64,000 nt of DNA from NCBI GenBank assembly GCA_022818135.1, contig JAFMSR010000007.1, forward strand, positions 24,884,996 through 24,948,995. The letters run 5' to 3'. Made by a program: the position numbers and the translations under genes. Below the pieces are notes generated by a model. That model searched no databases, was not told the DNA's origin, and saw nothing but the letters and a program-made list of their open reading frames with translations. Positions 11,959-24,346 of this stretch are shown here, one piece after another. The DNA is from Saxidomus purpurata (taxonomy: Eukaryota > Mollusca > Bivalvia > Venerida > Veneridae). Each line of letters opens with the position of its first letter. The stretch's first letter is position 1.

Positions 11959-13482
11959 AATCTACTAAAATCTGCTGGTGCGTTTCCCTTATTTTTTTGC
12001 TAAAACGTTTTTCATTTAAGATTTAAAGATATTGGTGTGGTATTAAACATCTTCAAAAACTATAGTCTAGCATTAATCATCACATTCCACACAAAATGAC
12101 AAGATCAAAAGATTCAAGATTCTGCACCTTGGATCATTCAAGAAAGTTGTGACGAAAAGAGCTCATCTCTACAAGGCAAAGAAAATATCTAACGAACTAT
12201 CCCACATTGATAGCTTTAAATCCATCAAAATATTTCTCCAGAAGAAACTTCGTCAGGTATATTGGTCTTTGATTGACATCTTTCTTGTCATGGATTTATC
12301 CAAGGCGTTTGACAAAGTCTCCGACAGCCTTCTCCTTCACAAGCTGATCCATAGGATAGATCAAGCATCATCGAATGATACAGGACGTCCAATAGTCTCG
12401 CTACAGGACCGCATAAAGATATCTCGCTTTAGCCTCCTGTACAAAATCTCAAACGACCTTGTTGACAACAACAAAACCAATCGTCTTGTACCACAGTATT
12501 GTCTCTCCCGACATACGTTAGCATACTTCTTCAAGATACAACAATGTTCTACAAGTCTCCGTCAACAGTCAGTTTTCCCTAGAACAATCAAGGAGTGAAA
12601 CAGTTTTCCACAGGACATCATATCAGTTGGCTCAGTTGATGCCTTCAAGGCTCAACAAGCCACCCCCTTTATCTAGACTCTTAGGAATGCCTTTATTTTT
12701 ATACTTCAATTTACATACTCTCACTTTTATTCTTGTCTTATCTTTGCGCTGCCCCATGGCAATAATATTCAGTCTGTTGAATGTGGCCAATATCTGGTAC
12801 AAGTAGCAGTTACATATTTAGGATTTAAAGGTTCTATTTTCGAAGGCTAGTGACTGTGTAAAGGTAAATTCTTCACGGATTTGCAATAATTTCATGCTCC
12901 TCTTAGCATAATCTATAATATTAACCTGTTACGGTATCTAAATACGAACAGATGATCAAAATTTCTGTTGTTCACTATGTTGGACATAATTCTTTATTTT
13001 CAAGAAATGACTACACATTTTAAACCATTGCCTTAAACTATACTTTTTAAAATCAAATCGGCTGAACTAGAACTAGACAGTCATATGAAATACATGTATG
13101 TATATAACACTCACTGTAACACAAGAATGCAGTTTGATGACTAAATGTCCTATTAAACATTTGATTAGTCAGCTTTTTACATAGGTATTTATTTTTTGCA
13201 TCTTTATATAAAATTCTAATGAGTAAAACTAAAAATATAATAACTTAAATGCGACATCATAAGCCTGGATTAATCTTACAAAAAAAATTTGGTGGCCTTC
13301 TTGAATTTTTATGAGTGTCTGTCTTAATAACAGGTTACACACTGAACTAGCTTTGTGCAAAATGTTTAATTTAACAGATTATATAGAAACAGGTTATGAG
13401 CGGATTCCAGAAATTCTTAGTTTTTTTTCTCTCAGTTTTAACCCAAAAAAGGGGACTTTGCACCAGCAGATTTTAGTAGATT
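11959..13482. mobile_element. ~1.5 kb element bounded by a perfect 23-bp inverted repeat
   Basis: Positions 11959-11981 (aatctactaaaatctgctgg plus tgc) are repeated perfectly in inverted orientation at 13460-13482. Similarity continues inward, more weakly, for about 25 further bases (ccctt-T-run-aaaac on both sides). Between the ends lies a LINE-derived coding relic (12110-12690) and AT-rich filler. It fits a non-autonomous DNA transposon. No target-site duplication is obvious, and no transposase of its own is seen. Confidence 0.6.
12110..12690 (+). pseudogene. Internally deleted LINE reverse-transcriptase relic
   Basis: The 149-codon frame 12149-12598 joins three separated parts of a non-LTR retrotransposon ORF2. 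First is a pre-RT linker (KKLRQVYWSLID, about residues 31-43), then RT motif A (LVMDLSKAFDKVSDSLLLHK, about 46-66). After about ten more residues comes the C-terminal end (SLQDRIKISRFSLLYKISND, about 86-105, then QQSVFPRTIKE at the end). In CR1-like elements these blocks are several hundred residues apart, so the RT core including the YADD box has been deleted. Past the stop at 12596-12598 the frame continues with FPQDIISVGSVDAFKAQ, the usual end of such proteins. There is no endonuclease. The relic sits within the 11959-13482 inverted repeat. Confidence 0.75.
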
Positions 13483-15100
13483 CTGTTATGTAAGCTCGTT
13501 CTAAGCTATATATCACACAAGTCAACAATCATTTCTGTAGGATCTAATTCACCAATTTTCTTAATGCTCTGTACTATAATTAAATATGTATCCCGACATG
13601 TTTATCAAGAAAACAAACTTAGACCTTGTTTTTCTTATAAATATGCTAATCGAATTATTGTTATTCACATCATTCAAATATCCGGTCAAAAGCGAGCTTA
13701 ATACGGCTGCGCCGAAAAAATAGTCTTGAACTTAAAGGTGATGGAGGTGTATCCTGTATACAAAAATTGGCACAAGTAACCCGTCCCGGATTATGTAGTG
13801 TATGCTTTATATGTACATACATACTTTGATCCATGTTTGATACATGATACCTTTTGTGAAGAATACGACTACAGACCAATATATGGATGTCGTAGGAAAC
13901 CAGACATGAGCGCTAGTATCTTCTTTTGCGACAATGAACCAATTTTGGAACATGTGCACAAAAACATCATAATTTGAGTAATGTTGGGCGACTGTCGTAT
14001 ACGATAGTGGACCATTTTCTCGCCTCCTAATGTGTTTTAACTTGGGACATAAAACAGTATATACTCCACAATAGACTAATTTATGGATGTCGTAGTGCAT
14101 CTTAGGAACCCAGAAATGGGCGAATGTTGTGTTCGTTTACAGCTATTTTGGAGCGATTCTTGCGTACGGCCACGACCGAATTTCAGTCAAAAATATTCCG
14201 AAAACTGCTTTATGGAAAGCTTTTCTGGTCAACATTTTGACGGGCGGTTAGAATGTTTGAGATGCTTTCTGTCAATAAAGAATAGTTGCCATTGGCCGGA
14301 GTTTGAAGGTGGCTGCTGTTAGGAGGTTAAACTTATAGAAAAAAAATATATAGAAAATCCAACGGGGGAATTCAAATTGGTTGTTGTTAGGATGTGGCTG
14401 TTGGTAGTAGGTGACCGTTAGTGGACGTAACACTGTATTGCACAATCCTGTTGGTGAAATAGAAGAAAAGTCCCTATTCCAGTGCCATTCATACAGCACA
14501 ATCAGTGGAATTACATTAATCGCCAGCTAATGCCACGCATTTTGGTGGAAATAATTTGCAAAAGTCGAAATACATTTAAGTGACAAACCTAGGGATGAGA
14601 ATGCTTAGATATTTGTAATATAGCATTAGGTCCTATACGCGTTTATTGACCATGTATATAGCCATGGTATAGCATTATGTATTGGACCTTTACAAACATG
14701 TTCAAATCTGGATCCCCAGGTCAATTGTTACCCTTTCTGCGACGCGATTGTTGACCATGTATATAGCCAGGTAAACAATATAGAGGCATCTCAGCATTTT
14801 TAATTTAATATAGGACTTATTAGACCTATAACCAATACATACCTCTTCGATAAGTAAATGGTTCAGAAAAACAAAAGTCATTCGTTAATAAAATACTGGC
14901 AAATACAGAAAGACACTATCAAAGAAAATGAATGTTTTTATTTTGAACCTTAAGACTCATTTTCGTTTCGGTTTCAATATGACATTGCTTTAAGTTTGTG
15001 TATTAAGCATTTAAGTTGAGAAGACTTACAAATACGGCAGCAAATGACTTTGAAAACTACTAACTTAACTATGTACTCAAACTGCATACTACTACCACTA
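13483..15100. other. Non-coding stretch with small local duplications
   Basis: Two imperfect copies of 'agaccaatatatggatgtcgtag' lie at 13873 and 14072, followed by similar sequence. Two copies of 'tgaccatgtatatagcca' lie near 14648 and 14753 inside T1-like repeat debris (about 14590-14840). No gene is supported. Confidence 0.4.
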
Positions 15101-15126
15101 ATAATTATGATGATAATATGACGATG

Positions 15127-15177
<51 letters not shown>

Positions 15178-15213
15178 TAATAATGATGATAGTAATGATA
15201 ATAATAATATTTC
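15101..15213 (+). repeat. (TAA)n/(TGATAA)n microsatellite
   Basis: Trinucleotide tract, almost pure taa from about 15127 to 15175 with degenerate flanks. It ends directly at the pyrimidine tract of the candidate acceptor at 15219. Confidence 0.9.
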
Positions 15214-15219
15214 TTTCAG

Positions 15220-15324
15220 AAAATAAAGATAATTTTGTCAATACATGTGTGTGTCATTGTACTGGGAGCAGTAGAGATAGTGGGGCTAACAATGACAGCA
15301 GTGGATTTACTCGTGTCAGTTACA
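15220..15324 (+). CDS. Candidate exon 1 of the membrane Kazal-protein gene
   Basis: A 105-bp open block lies between an acceptor (ttctttcag, ending 15219) and a consensus donor (gtaagt at 15325). With two leading bases and one trailing base, it encodes 34 residues including a tight cysteine cluster (TCVCHCTGSS) followed by a Ser/Asn/Asp-rich stretch ending FTRVSY. It leaves phase 1, which matches the acceptor at 21567 of the next exon. It is presumably extracellular. It also needs an upstream exon ending in phase 1. I could not find that exon, nor a signal peptide. It is short and has no recognised domain, so this is the least certain exon of the set. Confidence 0.5.
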
Positions 15325-15497
15325 GTAAGTTTAAGAAAACTCATTGGTATATTCCGCGATAAAGATTTGAAAGATAATGTAAATTACGAAATTGTTTGCC
15401 TGCTATGAACAATGTATCAAGCAACATCATTGCATATATTGAAAATGTATTCACAAGGAGACACAGAGAGTACTCTTTTGAAAAAAGATTCTGTTCT

Positions 15498-15697
15498 ATT
15501 TTTAGTTTATACTAATTTATTTTAGCTCGATTGTGGAGACAGTTTTTAGCTTATCGAGTCACTCTCGAGTCCGCTTCCTTAAAAAAAGCAGTACTGGTGT
15601 CATATGAGGAGGAAAGGTCGTGACCTCGATAGGGCTCGAACCCGCAACCATCGGGATGAGCGACAGACACATTAACATCTACACCACTGCTCCCCTT
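15498..15697 (-). mobile_element. tRNA-derived SINE (family 3, copy 1)
   Basis: On the minus strand the head (near 15697) gives a box A-like tggtgtagatgttaatgtg and a box B-like ggttcgagccc, then the body through 'catatgacaccagtactg' to an AT-rich 3' end. The matching copy is at 55203-55402. Both include the full stretch from 'tagtttat...actaatttattttagctc' to the tRNA head. Confidence 0.85.
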
Positions 15698-16356
15698 AAA
15701 ACAATTTTGATGTTTTATGCAGAACAGTGTCAAATAATAGGTTACTGTTAGAACTCATGTCATATAACAGAGGACATCACTGATTGTGACCAAATAAAAC
15801 ACAGCTTCCTAAGATGGGTAAACTATGGCCAACTTGACGCTCTTTATAATGCTGACTTTCACCATTTCTTTTTGTGCATCCGCCATTCTATGGATATATA
15901 GGTGAACAATAATCCATCTTCCTTGTCTGTCCTAAGTTTGTGTCGCACATAACTTAAAAACCTTTATAGCCAAAACCGTGAAACCTTTCAGAAGTGTTAC
16001 TTACCGTCTGAAATTCATGGCCAAACTTGGAGCGTGGTTTTAAACAGAGTATTGCCCTTTGCTTATAAGGCATGTGGGAAAATCGATTGTTTCCCTTTAC
16101 ACCTAAAAGTAATTTTTTAGCTACACTTCGTTTAGCGCTATCCATTGTTGGAGTTTTGTCTTATCAGCTGTCGTTATCCAAGCGTGAACTGGCCACGCAT
16201 TGGTTTGGTCAAGATATTTCGTTACGACCTAAGATTGTTTTCTTGATGTTTTAAAGTTTTAATCAAAATGTTGAGAGAAAAATGATAAAGTTAGGAAGAA
16301 AATGAAATACATGTAGAAGGGAATCATGTAATAGTTAGAATTTATATCAAACTTAT

Positions 16357-16397
16357 CACGGATCTATATACACATATGTGTATATAGGTCCGTGATC
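16357..16397. repeat. Near-perfect 40-bp palindrome
   Basis: Arms tcacggatctatatacacat and its complement differ at one base, with no loop. It may be a cruciform-prone sequence or a foldback-element remnant. Confidence 0.8.
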
Positions 16398-18837
16398 TTA
16401 TTGACTGATTTTTCGGGACCGAATGAAAATGCATTTATAGAAGTCATAATATGTACATATGTTCATGTGATCGTCAAGAGTTAGCTATGCTTACTATAAA
16501 ACTGTGTGTACGAATCAATGCAAAAATCCTCTTAACAAATACACAGAGCATACTGATGTTTTAAATAAAAACTCAAAATATTTACTAAAATAACTTGTTT
16601 ACAATTGTATACCAATTGTTTCTTATTACTGTAACTTTAAAATGTCGTTTTGATTTGTTTCCAAATCACGGTTAAAATAGTCACAATTTCCTATGCTACA
16701 AACGTTTGATACTATAAGTTGACCAAAAAGAGCTTTTCCCGAGTGTATGATATAAATGTATCAAATAAAGGTCAAACGCAACGTAAATGACATACACTTC
16801 GAAAGTTAAGAATTTAAGAACTGTGTCTGCTTCTTTGTTTATGTTGAGATACAACATTTTAACAATTAATCGTGTCATAATTATCCTTGTTAATTGGAAT
16901 GATGGTGTTATTGCCAGAGGCGAGAAAACGAACTAAACTGTCTGACTAGACTGTCCAAGCATAACACGGACGTTTTTATAACTGTACCAATTTTGATTTG
17001 AATTTGGTTATTATTTTGCAAAAACTACAAACAGAAAGGACATCTTAAAAGATGCATCATTATCTAAATTTTTATAATCTTTTGAATACATTTATGGAAA
17101 TATAATCCATAGAATTTTACTCGATCTAATGATGCAATAATTTTTAATAAATATGTTGCACAATCATGAAAACATATTTTAGATTCATTCTAATTATTTT
17201 TTTTTTAAATTGAAAGAAGTTTTTAGAACACATTAATCTATAAACAATACGCAGTCTTCATTCGTCATTTCTCATCTTTTGCCGACGGGAAATCCATTCT
17301 TCATGTGCTATTATTGTGTAGTTGTTAATTTACCGATCAATTATCACATTACAGAGTAACAGAATAAAGCTACATGTATATAGTTGCTTTTATATACATG
17401 TTAAATATGGTAATAATTATCAAATATCTAAATATGAGACTAACACAACTATTTCATTTTTATAAATCTTGTAATTCTTCAAACAGGTTAAAATGTGATG
17501 CTTGATTTAACCACAGACCTATATACAATATAACTAGTCACAACATTTCGGTTTTGTCAGTAGAGGTAACTAAAGCCTTAAATTTGTGAAAATCGTTATT
17601 TCAAGCGTATAGAAAAGCAAGAAGACAAACTAATAACTTTAAGATTAAAACACCTAAGTAAATATACAACTTTCTAATTTACTTCAATAACTTAACAACT
17701 ATTGTGAATTGCTTAAAAATAGTTACGATTTTTGGATCTATTGGATTTATTCAATCGTATCCAAAGTTAACAGAGTATTTCAGACCCTTACGGCCGAACT
17801 CTTAACACAATTTTTTTGTCGAATACGACCGAAAAGTAGTTCTATATATTCAATGAAATAAAAAGAATTATAATGCATTACCTTGTATTCTGTTTTCATT
17901 ATGATATATTGATGAATAAATGTAAAACATTAAAAATTACTAAAAAACAACGAGGTTTCTGTTCTGTATAGAACACGTTTCCTACGCGGTTTTGATCAGA
18001 ACAGTTTTCTAAGTCAGACCGGAGACACAAAAAGACACCTAGTCAGGCCGAATAATGTGTCTTATATCCGATGTTGTGTTTGTGATCATAAACTATCGGA
18101 ACATCGTAAAGCGTAATCGAACCACTAGGTACACTTGAATTTTAAATTACAAAACTCGGAATTCAACATAAAAAACTACGAGTTTTTGTAACTTGCCAAC
18201 GCCTCTATCATCAAAAGTGCTCGGTCTCTAAAGATTTTCCGAAAAACTAGTCTTAAATACGCCTTCGTGCGTGAAGGTATAAAACTGAAACTTATCAGCA
18301 AATTAACTCTACAGATGCACATGTAGATGTGTTTTTGAAATATGACAACATATTTTTATGCTTTAAACACGTTGTAATTGTTGTATTTTATATAAATGCG
18401 TGGTTCGAAAATGGTACGAAAATGTCCGCATTTCGGCGAAGTCGATTCGTACCTGGGTACGAATAACTGTAAGAAATCACATAGATACATGTCTTAACGA
18501 CATGTACGACATTTAAATATAGACAGCAATGATCTAAAGGGAAAATCAAAATCATTTCTCTGGCTTATGCTGTCATCTACAACGAACAAATATTAACTCA
18601 ATTGTAACTAAAACTCTCAAACTTTACTAAAGTAGGAAAATGAATTAATTTCTTTAATTTCTTTGAAAGCTTATTTTCAGACTCCAGTTATACTGTTACA
18701 CCTTTGTATTATGTATGTATATAAACTATGTATTTTCGAGAGTAAATATTATTTAAACTAAACTTTACCACGATTCTTTTGCTACACTAAATAATGGCGT
18801 GTACATTCATACATACATTAATTATATAGGAACATAA

Positions 18838-18876
18838 TAATCATCATAATCATCATAATCATCATCATTATTACTT
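18838..18876 (+). repeat. (ATC)n-like microsatellite
   Basis: Short run of aatcatcat units. Confidence 0.8.
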
Positions 18877-19304
18877 GTTACGAAATACTGCTAGAGTCTA
18901 GTATATGTTAAATATGAAAGATAATAGCCTGCTATTAAAACATTCAGTTGTTGTTTTATACAAGTTATGAAAATTTAAAACAGTATGGTAGAAAGGCTGG
19001 TAATGACTAGGTGTGCGCAATAGACCCGGTATATTGCAATTCGCAGTATTTTGGAACCACTCACGGATAGTTAATGTAAGCTGCAAGTACTTGTTCATCA
19101 ATAGATATATGCTGAATCAATTTATAACAAAAGATTGATTTATCAATTTTTAGCTTTTCTTTGAAAAACAGAAGAGCCATTGTCATAACCTTCTTGACGT
19201 CAGTCGGCACTGTCGTCTTGAATCTGGTTAAGCTTTCTTAAAATTCACTTTCTCGGTAACCATTAAAGCCTTGAAACTTCAGACAATTGCTTGACATCAA
19301 ACAA

Positions 19305-19540
19305 TGGCATCTGTTGCCGAGTGGTTGAGGTCATTGACTGATGTTTACTTGTCCCTCACCGCTGTAGGTTCGTGCCCTACGTGGGTCGAATTCTTTTATG
19401 TCTGGGAGCTATCTAGGTTCTACCCATGACTGAAATAATGCCAGAATTGTCACCCAGGGAATCCCTCCTCCATGAAAGCTGGACGTTGCAATATGACCTT
19501 AGCTGTTGAGTGCGACGTTAAATCCGAATAAATGAATTGG
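19305..19540 (+). mobile_element. tRNA-derived SINE (family 4)
   Basis: The head resembles a type II tRNA: 'tgttgccgagtggttgagg' as box A and 'ggttcgtgccctacg' as box B about 45 bp later. The tail block contains 'gctggacgttgcaatatgac' and 'gcgacgttaaatccgaataa', a type of SINE 3' end I associate with molluscs. Only one copy is in the window, so family status rests on the tRNA head plus that tail. Confidence 0.7.
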
Positions 19541-21306
19541 CACAATACAATCAACCCTATGGGCATATCCCATAACTTTTGAATGGCATTAAAAGTTGTT
19601 CAAACTATGAATTTTCAGTTCAGTTTTGTCAAAATCCATTTCTCAGCAACCATTCACAGCTTAATACTTCATAGGGTAGTTGAACATAGTCACTGAATGC
19701 AAAATGTAAGCACATGGGTTCCCAAGGAATCTAAAAAGTAAAGTTTACACAAATGGTTAAAGGTCAAAAATTGTGGACAGTTGTGTCTCCAGTTTATAAC
19801 TTTACTCGTGATGTGTACCATCTGTGTTGACCTGATATTTACACATGTATGTGTGCAGACTGTGTTGTTCAGAGACAATCGATCCTCCAGCACTTTCAGT
19901 CCTTTGATTAGAATTAATAGGGAAGCAAGAAGATATCTTTAATTTATTTAAATAAAACAATATTGAAATAAAGTTGAAAGATTACAAATTACTGCAATAA
20001 ATTATTTTAGTTTATAATTTCATTACTTTTTGATAAGTGAATATTTTACTTTTTTATATTTCAAAGCGCATAAATTGATCGGTAACGCTTAATCGATAAA
20101 CCCGATAAGCTGCTTTCAATTGAGACAATTTCACCGATAAGCTAATAAATCAGAAGCGACTTCTGGGGATGGTGAACCTAGGTTGTGTCACCTTGACTGA
20201 AATGAGATAAGATATGATAGTGTTATATATAGACAATATAAAATACAAGGTGCCCTCGGTAAAGGAAAGACGCATTAAAGTTGGGACAGGACACTTTTTG
20301 TGTGTCTGAGGACTTCAAAATCAGAAAATGAATTGAATATATCTTACAAATGAATGATTCAAAAGCTTTATATAAGGAGTTCTATTTGAAAATGCTGAAA
20401 TATGCTTCCTCGGTTATATAAAAAGATTTCTGTGTGTTTTGTTTTATGGCATATAATAACATGGCAACAAAGGGACAGGGTGTAAACGCTCTAGATAAAA
20501 CACATGATTTGGTAATTTTTAGCTTATGTTTCAAGACTTTAATCTAGACTGCCAAAAATGACAAGTCGCCCTTAAAAAAACCCTGAAAACTACTTAATCG
20601 GGAATCATGGTAACTTACAGAAGTGTTGATCAGCATTTGAACTTGCGCTCACTGGACTTATTATGCCTTTGACCACATGTAAAGCAGAATTATATGCATT
20701 ATCAGCTTCTATCTGGTGTAGCTAAATAAAGCTTTTTATACCTAGAATCACAAAACTTTACCAAACTGTTTATCAGTCATTATTATGTGAAGTTGTGCAC
20801 CTAGGTGACATTAAAATGTCCCCTTGTTGACAATGAAACAGAAAAGTGTGTGTCATGCAAAACTTAATTTGTTTTTAGTTTTTATCATTTTTCATTACAT
20901 TCAGGTTGAAAAGCAAGTGAAAATTTAATCCTAGAAATAGAAGAGTTATAGCTCTTGAAATAGCTAGAAATATACGGTTGTGTCACATAATGACTCAAAG
21001 TATTTTAACTACATGTAAAGCCATGAAACTTCAGTAAAACTTTGTTGGTTCGAATACATCCGTTCGTTCAAATTCGACCGGCACTCCCAGCAAAAATTCT
21101 ATCTTTCAAAATCTCAAACCCTGATCTCTCGAATGTGACACACAGTCCCTTTAGATCTTTTTATTGTCTTTTACAACATTTTATGGCTTGAACAATAAAA
21201 ATAACCGTTTCACTTATTGAGAAAAAATATGTTTCAGAGAATAAATGAACTTTTATATAAACACTTATGGTCTCATTGTTTTATATTCGTTAAATAACTA
21301 TTTATA
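19541..21306. other. Intron sequence, no gene recognised
   Basis: AT-rich intron. The frame at 19690-19893 lacks support. Confidence 0.4.
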
Positions 21307-21510
21307 CAGCAGTGACCAACAACTGCCTATATTGAAATGACAAAATCTCTACAAACCGGTTATTCTGACGATACATGTAGACAGTATATTATTGAGTTAA
21401 TATTGGATAGAGGTATTTACATGTTTAAGTTGTATTAATATTGATGTAAAATTCCTCGTAGATACATGTACTGCCTGACAGCAAAATATACAATATACAC
21501 CTGACACACC
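21307..21510 (+). repeat. Dispersed repeat shared with 8936-9110
   Basis: Starts 'cagcagtgaccaacaactgc' and ends about 60 bp before the next exon. See the 8936-9110 entry. Confidence 0.6.
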
Positions 21511-21567
21511 TCGTATTTAGGTAAAGATCAACTGTTCTTCTGTTTCAGGCTGTATTCTGCCACCTAG

Positions 21568-21767
21568 CAACATATTCCGCGTATTCACTACCGGTATATG
21601 ATTGCACGTTTATTGACTATTGCCAGCCATCAACCAGTGATTGGTGGAATTGTCGGTCTAAAGGCTACTTCCAATGTCCTCTTGGTAAAAAATATCACTG
21701 TGCAAAGGATTATGACTCCCCTGAAGTTTTCAAGGAAGGATGTGCTACAGAAGTTTTTGTCCAAAAG
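21568..21767 (+). CDS. Candidate exon 2, cysteine-rich ectodomain
   Basis: The open frame ends at a strong donor (aag|gtatgt, 21768). Two acceptors are possible. The one ending at 21548 (ctgtttcag) enters in phase 0. The one ending at 21567 (ccacctag) enters in phase 1 and matches the 15324 exon, so I prefer it. The 66 residues contain six cysteines: YDC..., DYC, WWNCRSKGYFQCPLGKKYHC and EGCATEVF. The repeated W-x-C and C-P-L-G pattern looks like a small disulfide-rich extracellular module. I do not recognise the named family. It leaves phase 0, while exon 3 needs phase 1. A short exon between them is probably missing, or the donor choice is wrong. Confidence 0.7.
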
Positions 21768-22599
21768 GTATGTGTGTTACTGTTAGTCTAGAATGATGGA
21801 ATATTTGAAGAAAACGAGATAAAGTTTAAAATGAATTCTTCCTATGTATTGACTAGCAAAATCACCAGTCTCCAGCTTACTGAATATAAGTGCTTAGGGT
21901 GAGCTATTGTGACTTCTAGCTGTCTGTAGTTCTTCCTTCCAATATTTTCTTTGAATGACAACTCTGCGCTTAAGACGTGCTTCATCTGGCATTTATGTTT
22001 TCTTGAGTGGTCCATAACCAAAGTTGTTAAAAAATATGAGGCAACCAAAAGGATACACTTAACATCTTCTTGTCAAAGGCTGCAAGGCCCAGAGGTTAAG
22101 TATTTGAACTGACGCATTGTCTAGTACTTTAAATATGTTTTGTTCTAAATCTATTTTTGATTTAAATAGCAAAGGCTTTCATACGAGAAATAGCAGCCCT
22201 GATAACAGCTATTGATTATTGATTTCAGTGGTGAAATTTGCTAATTGACTATACCGTCTTGACTATTACCGTCATAAAATCAGTGTTGGTGGTCCAATTA
22301 AAAACATTCATTTAAATGGCAATAAAGTAAACTTCAGTCTTATATTAAAATGATAAAACTGCTTCTAACGTGACTATAATTATAATGTTTACATCATCCT
22401 AACGACGATTCAATGACCTTTCGGGAAGTGTGATCAAAATTCAATTTGGAACGCCTACTCCTGAGTAATTGCCTCCTGCATTTGGATTTAAAATACATGT
22501 ATATGAAATTCCCGATAGGCTACGTCAATTTCGGCAACACCTTCTAAAAGTATACGTCAATTTATTTACATTGTATATGTAAACAAAAACAGTTTTAAT

Positions 22600-22700
22600 C
22601 CATCGCCACGTAGCGGAAGGGTGATATAGGATAGGTGTCCGTCCGCCCGGCCTTGCGTTTGTCCTTCCGATCTTACAAATGGGTACTTAGATGGCTAAAC
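22600..22700 (+). repeat. Short 'ccgtccgcccgg' repeat-element fragment
   Basis: 'tccatcgccacgtagcggaaggg' followed by 'tgtccgtccgcccggcc' has the style of the 5' ends of the tandem-core elements elsewhere in the window. Confidence 0.4.
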
Positions 22701-22944
22701 TGTCCTTAGCAAACAGTACATAACTGTAAGTTCCATTTCTTTCATATGAATCCGTAGGTTAGTTGGCTCTTATTTGTCACGTGGCGTGTGAAGCATAATG
22801 GCTTTCACCATTACGACTGCATCGCTACATAAACAAATATTTTTGGAAACCGAGTCTGCTTTATAATTCCGGAATAATATTAATACATTCTGGATGAAAA
22901 CTATATTTTAACAAGTCTGCATGTTCTCTGCTACGTGCAATAAT

Positions 22945-23785
22945 TTTTAGCTCTACTGGACAAAATCCAGCAGAGCTTATGCTATGGTGGTCTGTCCGTC
23001 GTTCGTCCGTAAACATATCCTTGATAACACTCTACAGGTCACAATATTCATGGGTCTTTCATGAAATTTTGAGGTTCATGATCCCTATTGATTTTGGGGT
23101 TAGTAGGTCAAAAGTCAAGGTCACGGTGACCTCCGTAAGCTTTTCCTTGATAACACTCTACAGGTCACAATTTTCATCAAACTTTCATCAAACGTTCTCC
23201 GGAGGTTTCTTCCAACATGTAGATGATCTCTAATGTTTTTGGGTTAGGTCAAGTTATCATTGACCCCAGTTGGCCTTTCTTGAAAACGTTCTACTGGGTC
23301 AAAGGTCAAAGTAACAGTGACAAAGACTTTGAAAACATTTTCCGCTCAATATCCTGAGATCTATATTACCCTCAAGCCTCAAACTTCATACGATGATTGG
23401 TATTACTAGGTCAACGATCCGTATGTTTATTGGATCAGTTGGGAAAAGGTCAAAGTCACGGTGACATCCGTAAGCTTTTCCAACTCTCTATAGGCCGCAG
23501 TTTTCATCATTATGTACACGATCCCTATATATGCTAGGATCAGTATGTCAAAGTCAAGGTTACAGTGACCTGAATTGCTCAATATTTTGAGATATAAGTA
23601 CCGACAACATTCTTAAAACTTCATAGGATGATTGGCTTTACTCTGAGCAGAAACTTCCCACTATTGTTTGCGTCATTAGGTTAAGTTAAAGGTCACAGAG
23701 ATTTTCACAAAACGTACTCAGAACAGTCCATTAGAGCGATATCAGCCCTTTATGGTCTCGTGTTTTTTTTTTTTTTTTTGTTAGA
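22945..23785 (+). repeat. Tandem-core element (family T2, copy 1)
   Basis: Starts with the hairpin-bearing end 'agctctactggacaaaatcc' + 'agcagagct' and a 'gtccgtcgttcgtccg' run. Inside, units contain 'ttgataacactctacaggtc' and 'ggtcaaggtcacggtgacct'. It ends 'gagcgatatcagccctttat...' before a poly-T tract at 23765-23780. Related copies are at 26022-26760, 44050-44765 and 53466-53950. The frame 22979-23233 is repeat-encoded and not a gene. Confidence 0.75.
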
Positions 23786-24119
23786 CTGAAGCCAAAAAAC
23801 ATAATTATATCCTGCAGTTTCTTTACCTGAACAGGCTGCAAATTTGTAGACTAGAACTAATCGACAGACACGATGCAAAAAAAAAGAACTAGACATATAT
23901 CAATATATCTGGAGCACTTCATTTTTGTGATTTTTGATTGCCTTTTAAAATGATAAGAGATAACTTGTGCCTCGACTAAACTTGCTTAAATGAAATTGAT
24001 TTCATTTGAACATGAGATCCCGATTGGATGAGGTTTTATTTCTTTTATATTATGTGTAGAAACTTAAAAAAATCTCTATGAAACTGCTGGTAAGAATTTA
24101 ATTGTATTTGAAACAAATC

Positions 24120-24342
24120 ATGTTATCCTCTATCAAAATTGCTAAATGAAGTGAGGCCCACGTGGTGTGGACCTAATTTTCCTATTAAATATATATGAAA
24201 GATTAAAAATCTTGAAAATGCATCTTGCACAAAGTTTGGTACCACAGTTAGATCTTTATACGCTACACAAGTCATACAGGTATAATCATAGGTTGTTGAC
24301 TTAAGTGAGCGATATAGGGTCAATAGCCCACTTGTTTATTTT
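24120..24342 (+). repeat. 3' end of a tandem-core element abutting an exon
   Basis: The stretch ends 'agtgagcgatatagggtcaa' + 'tagcccacttgtttatttt'. This is the common terminus of the window's repeats (see 28978, 34030, 45985, 55160). It runs directly into the acceptor at 24346. Confidence 0.6.
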
Positions 24343-24346
24343 GTAG

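Larger units (their letters stand above)
15698..19304. other. Intron sequence, no gene recognised
   Basis: This is intron between 15324 and 21568. It holds the short palindrome at 16357-16397 and an (atc)n tract at 18838-18876. The 60-67 codon frames within it have no supporting features. Confidence 0.4.

Noticed and set aside
12149..12598. Intact small reverse-transcriptase gene
   Set aside because: Although open, it lacks most RT blocks including YADD; it is a deletion relic.
22979..23233. 84-codon frame with internal duplication (SLITLYRSQ twice)
   Set aside because: The duplication follows the T2 repeat units; the same nucleotide phrases recur in other copies without an open frame.
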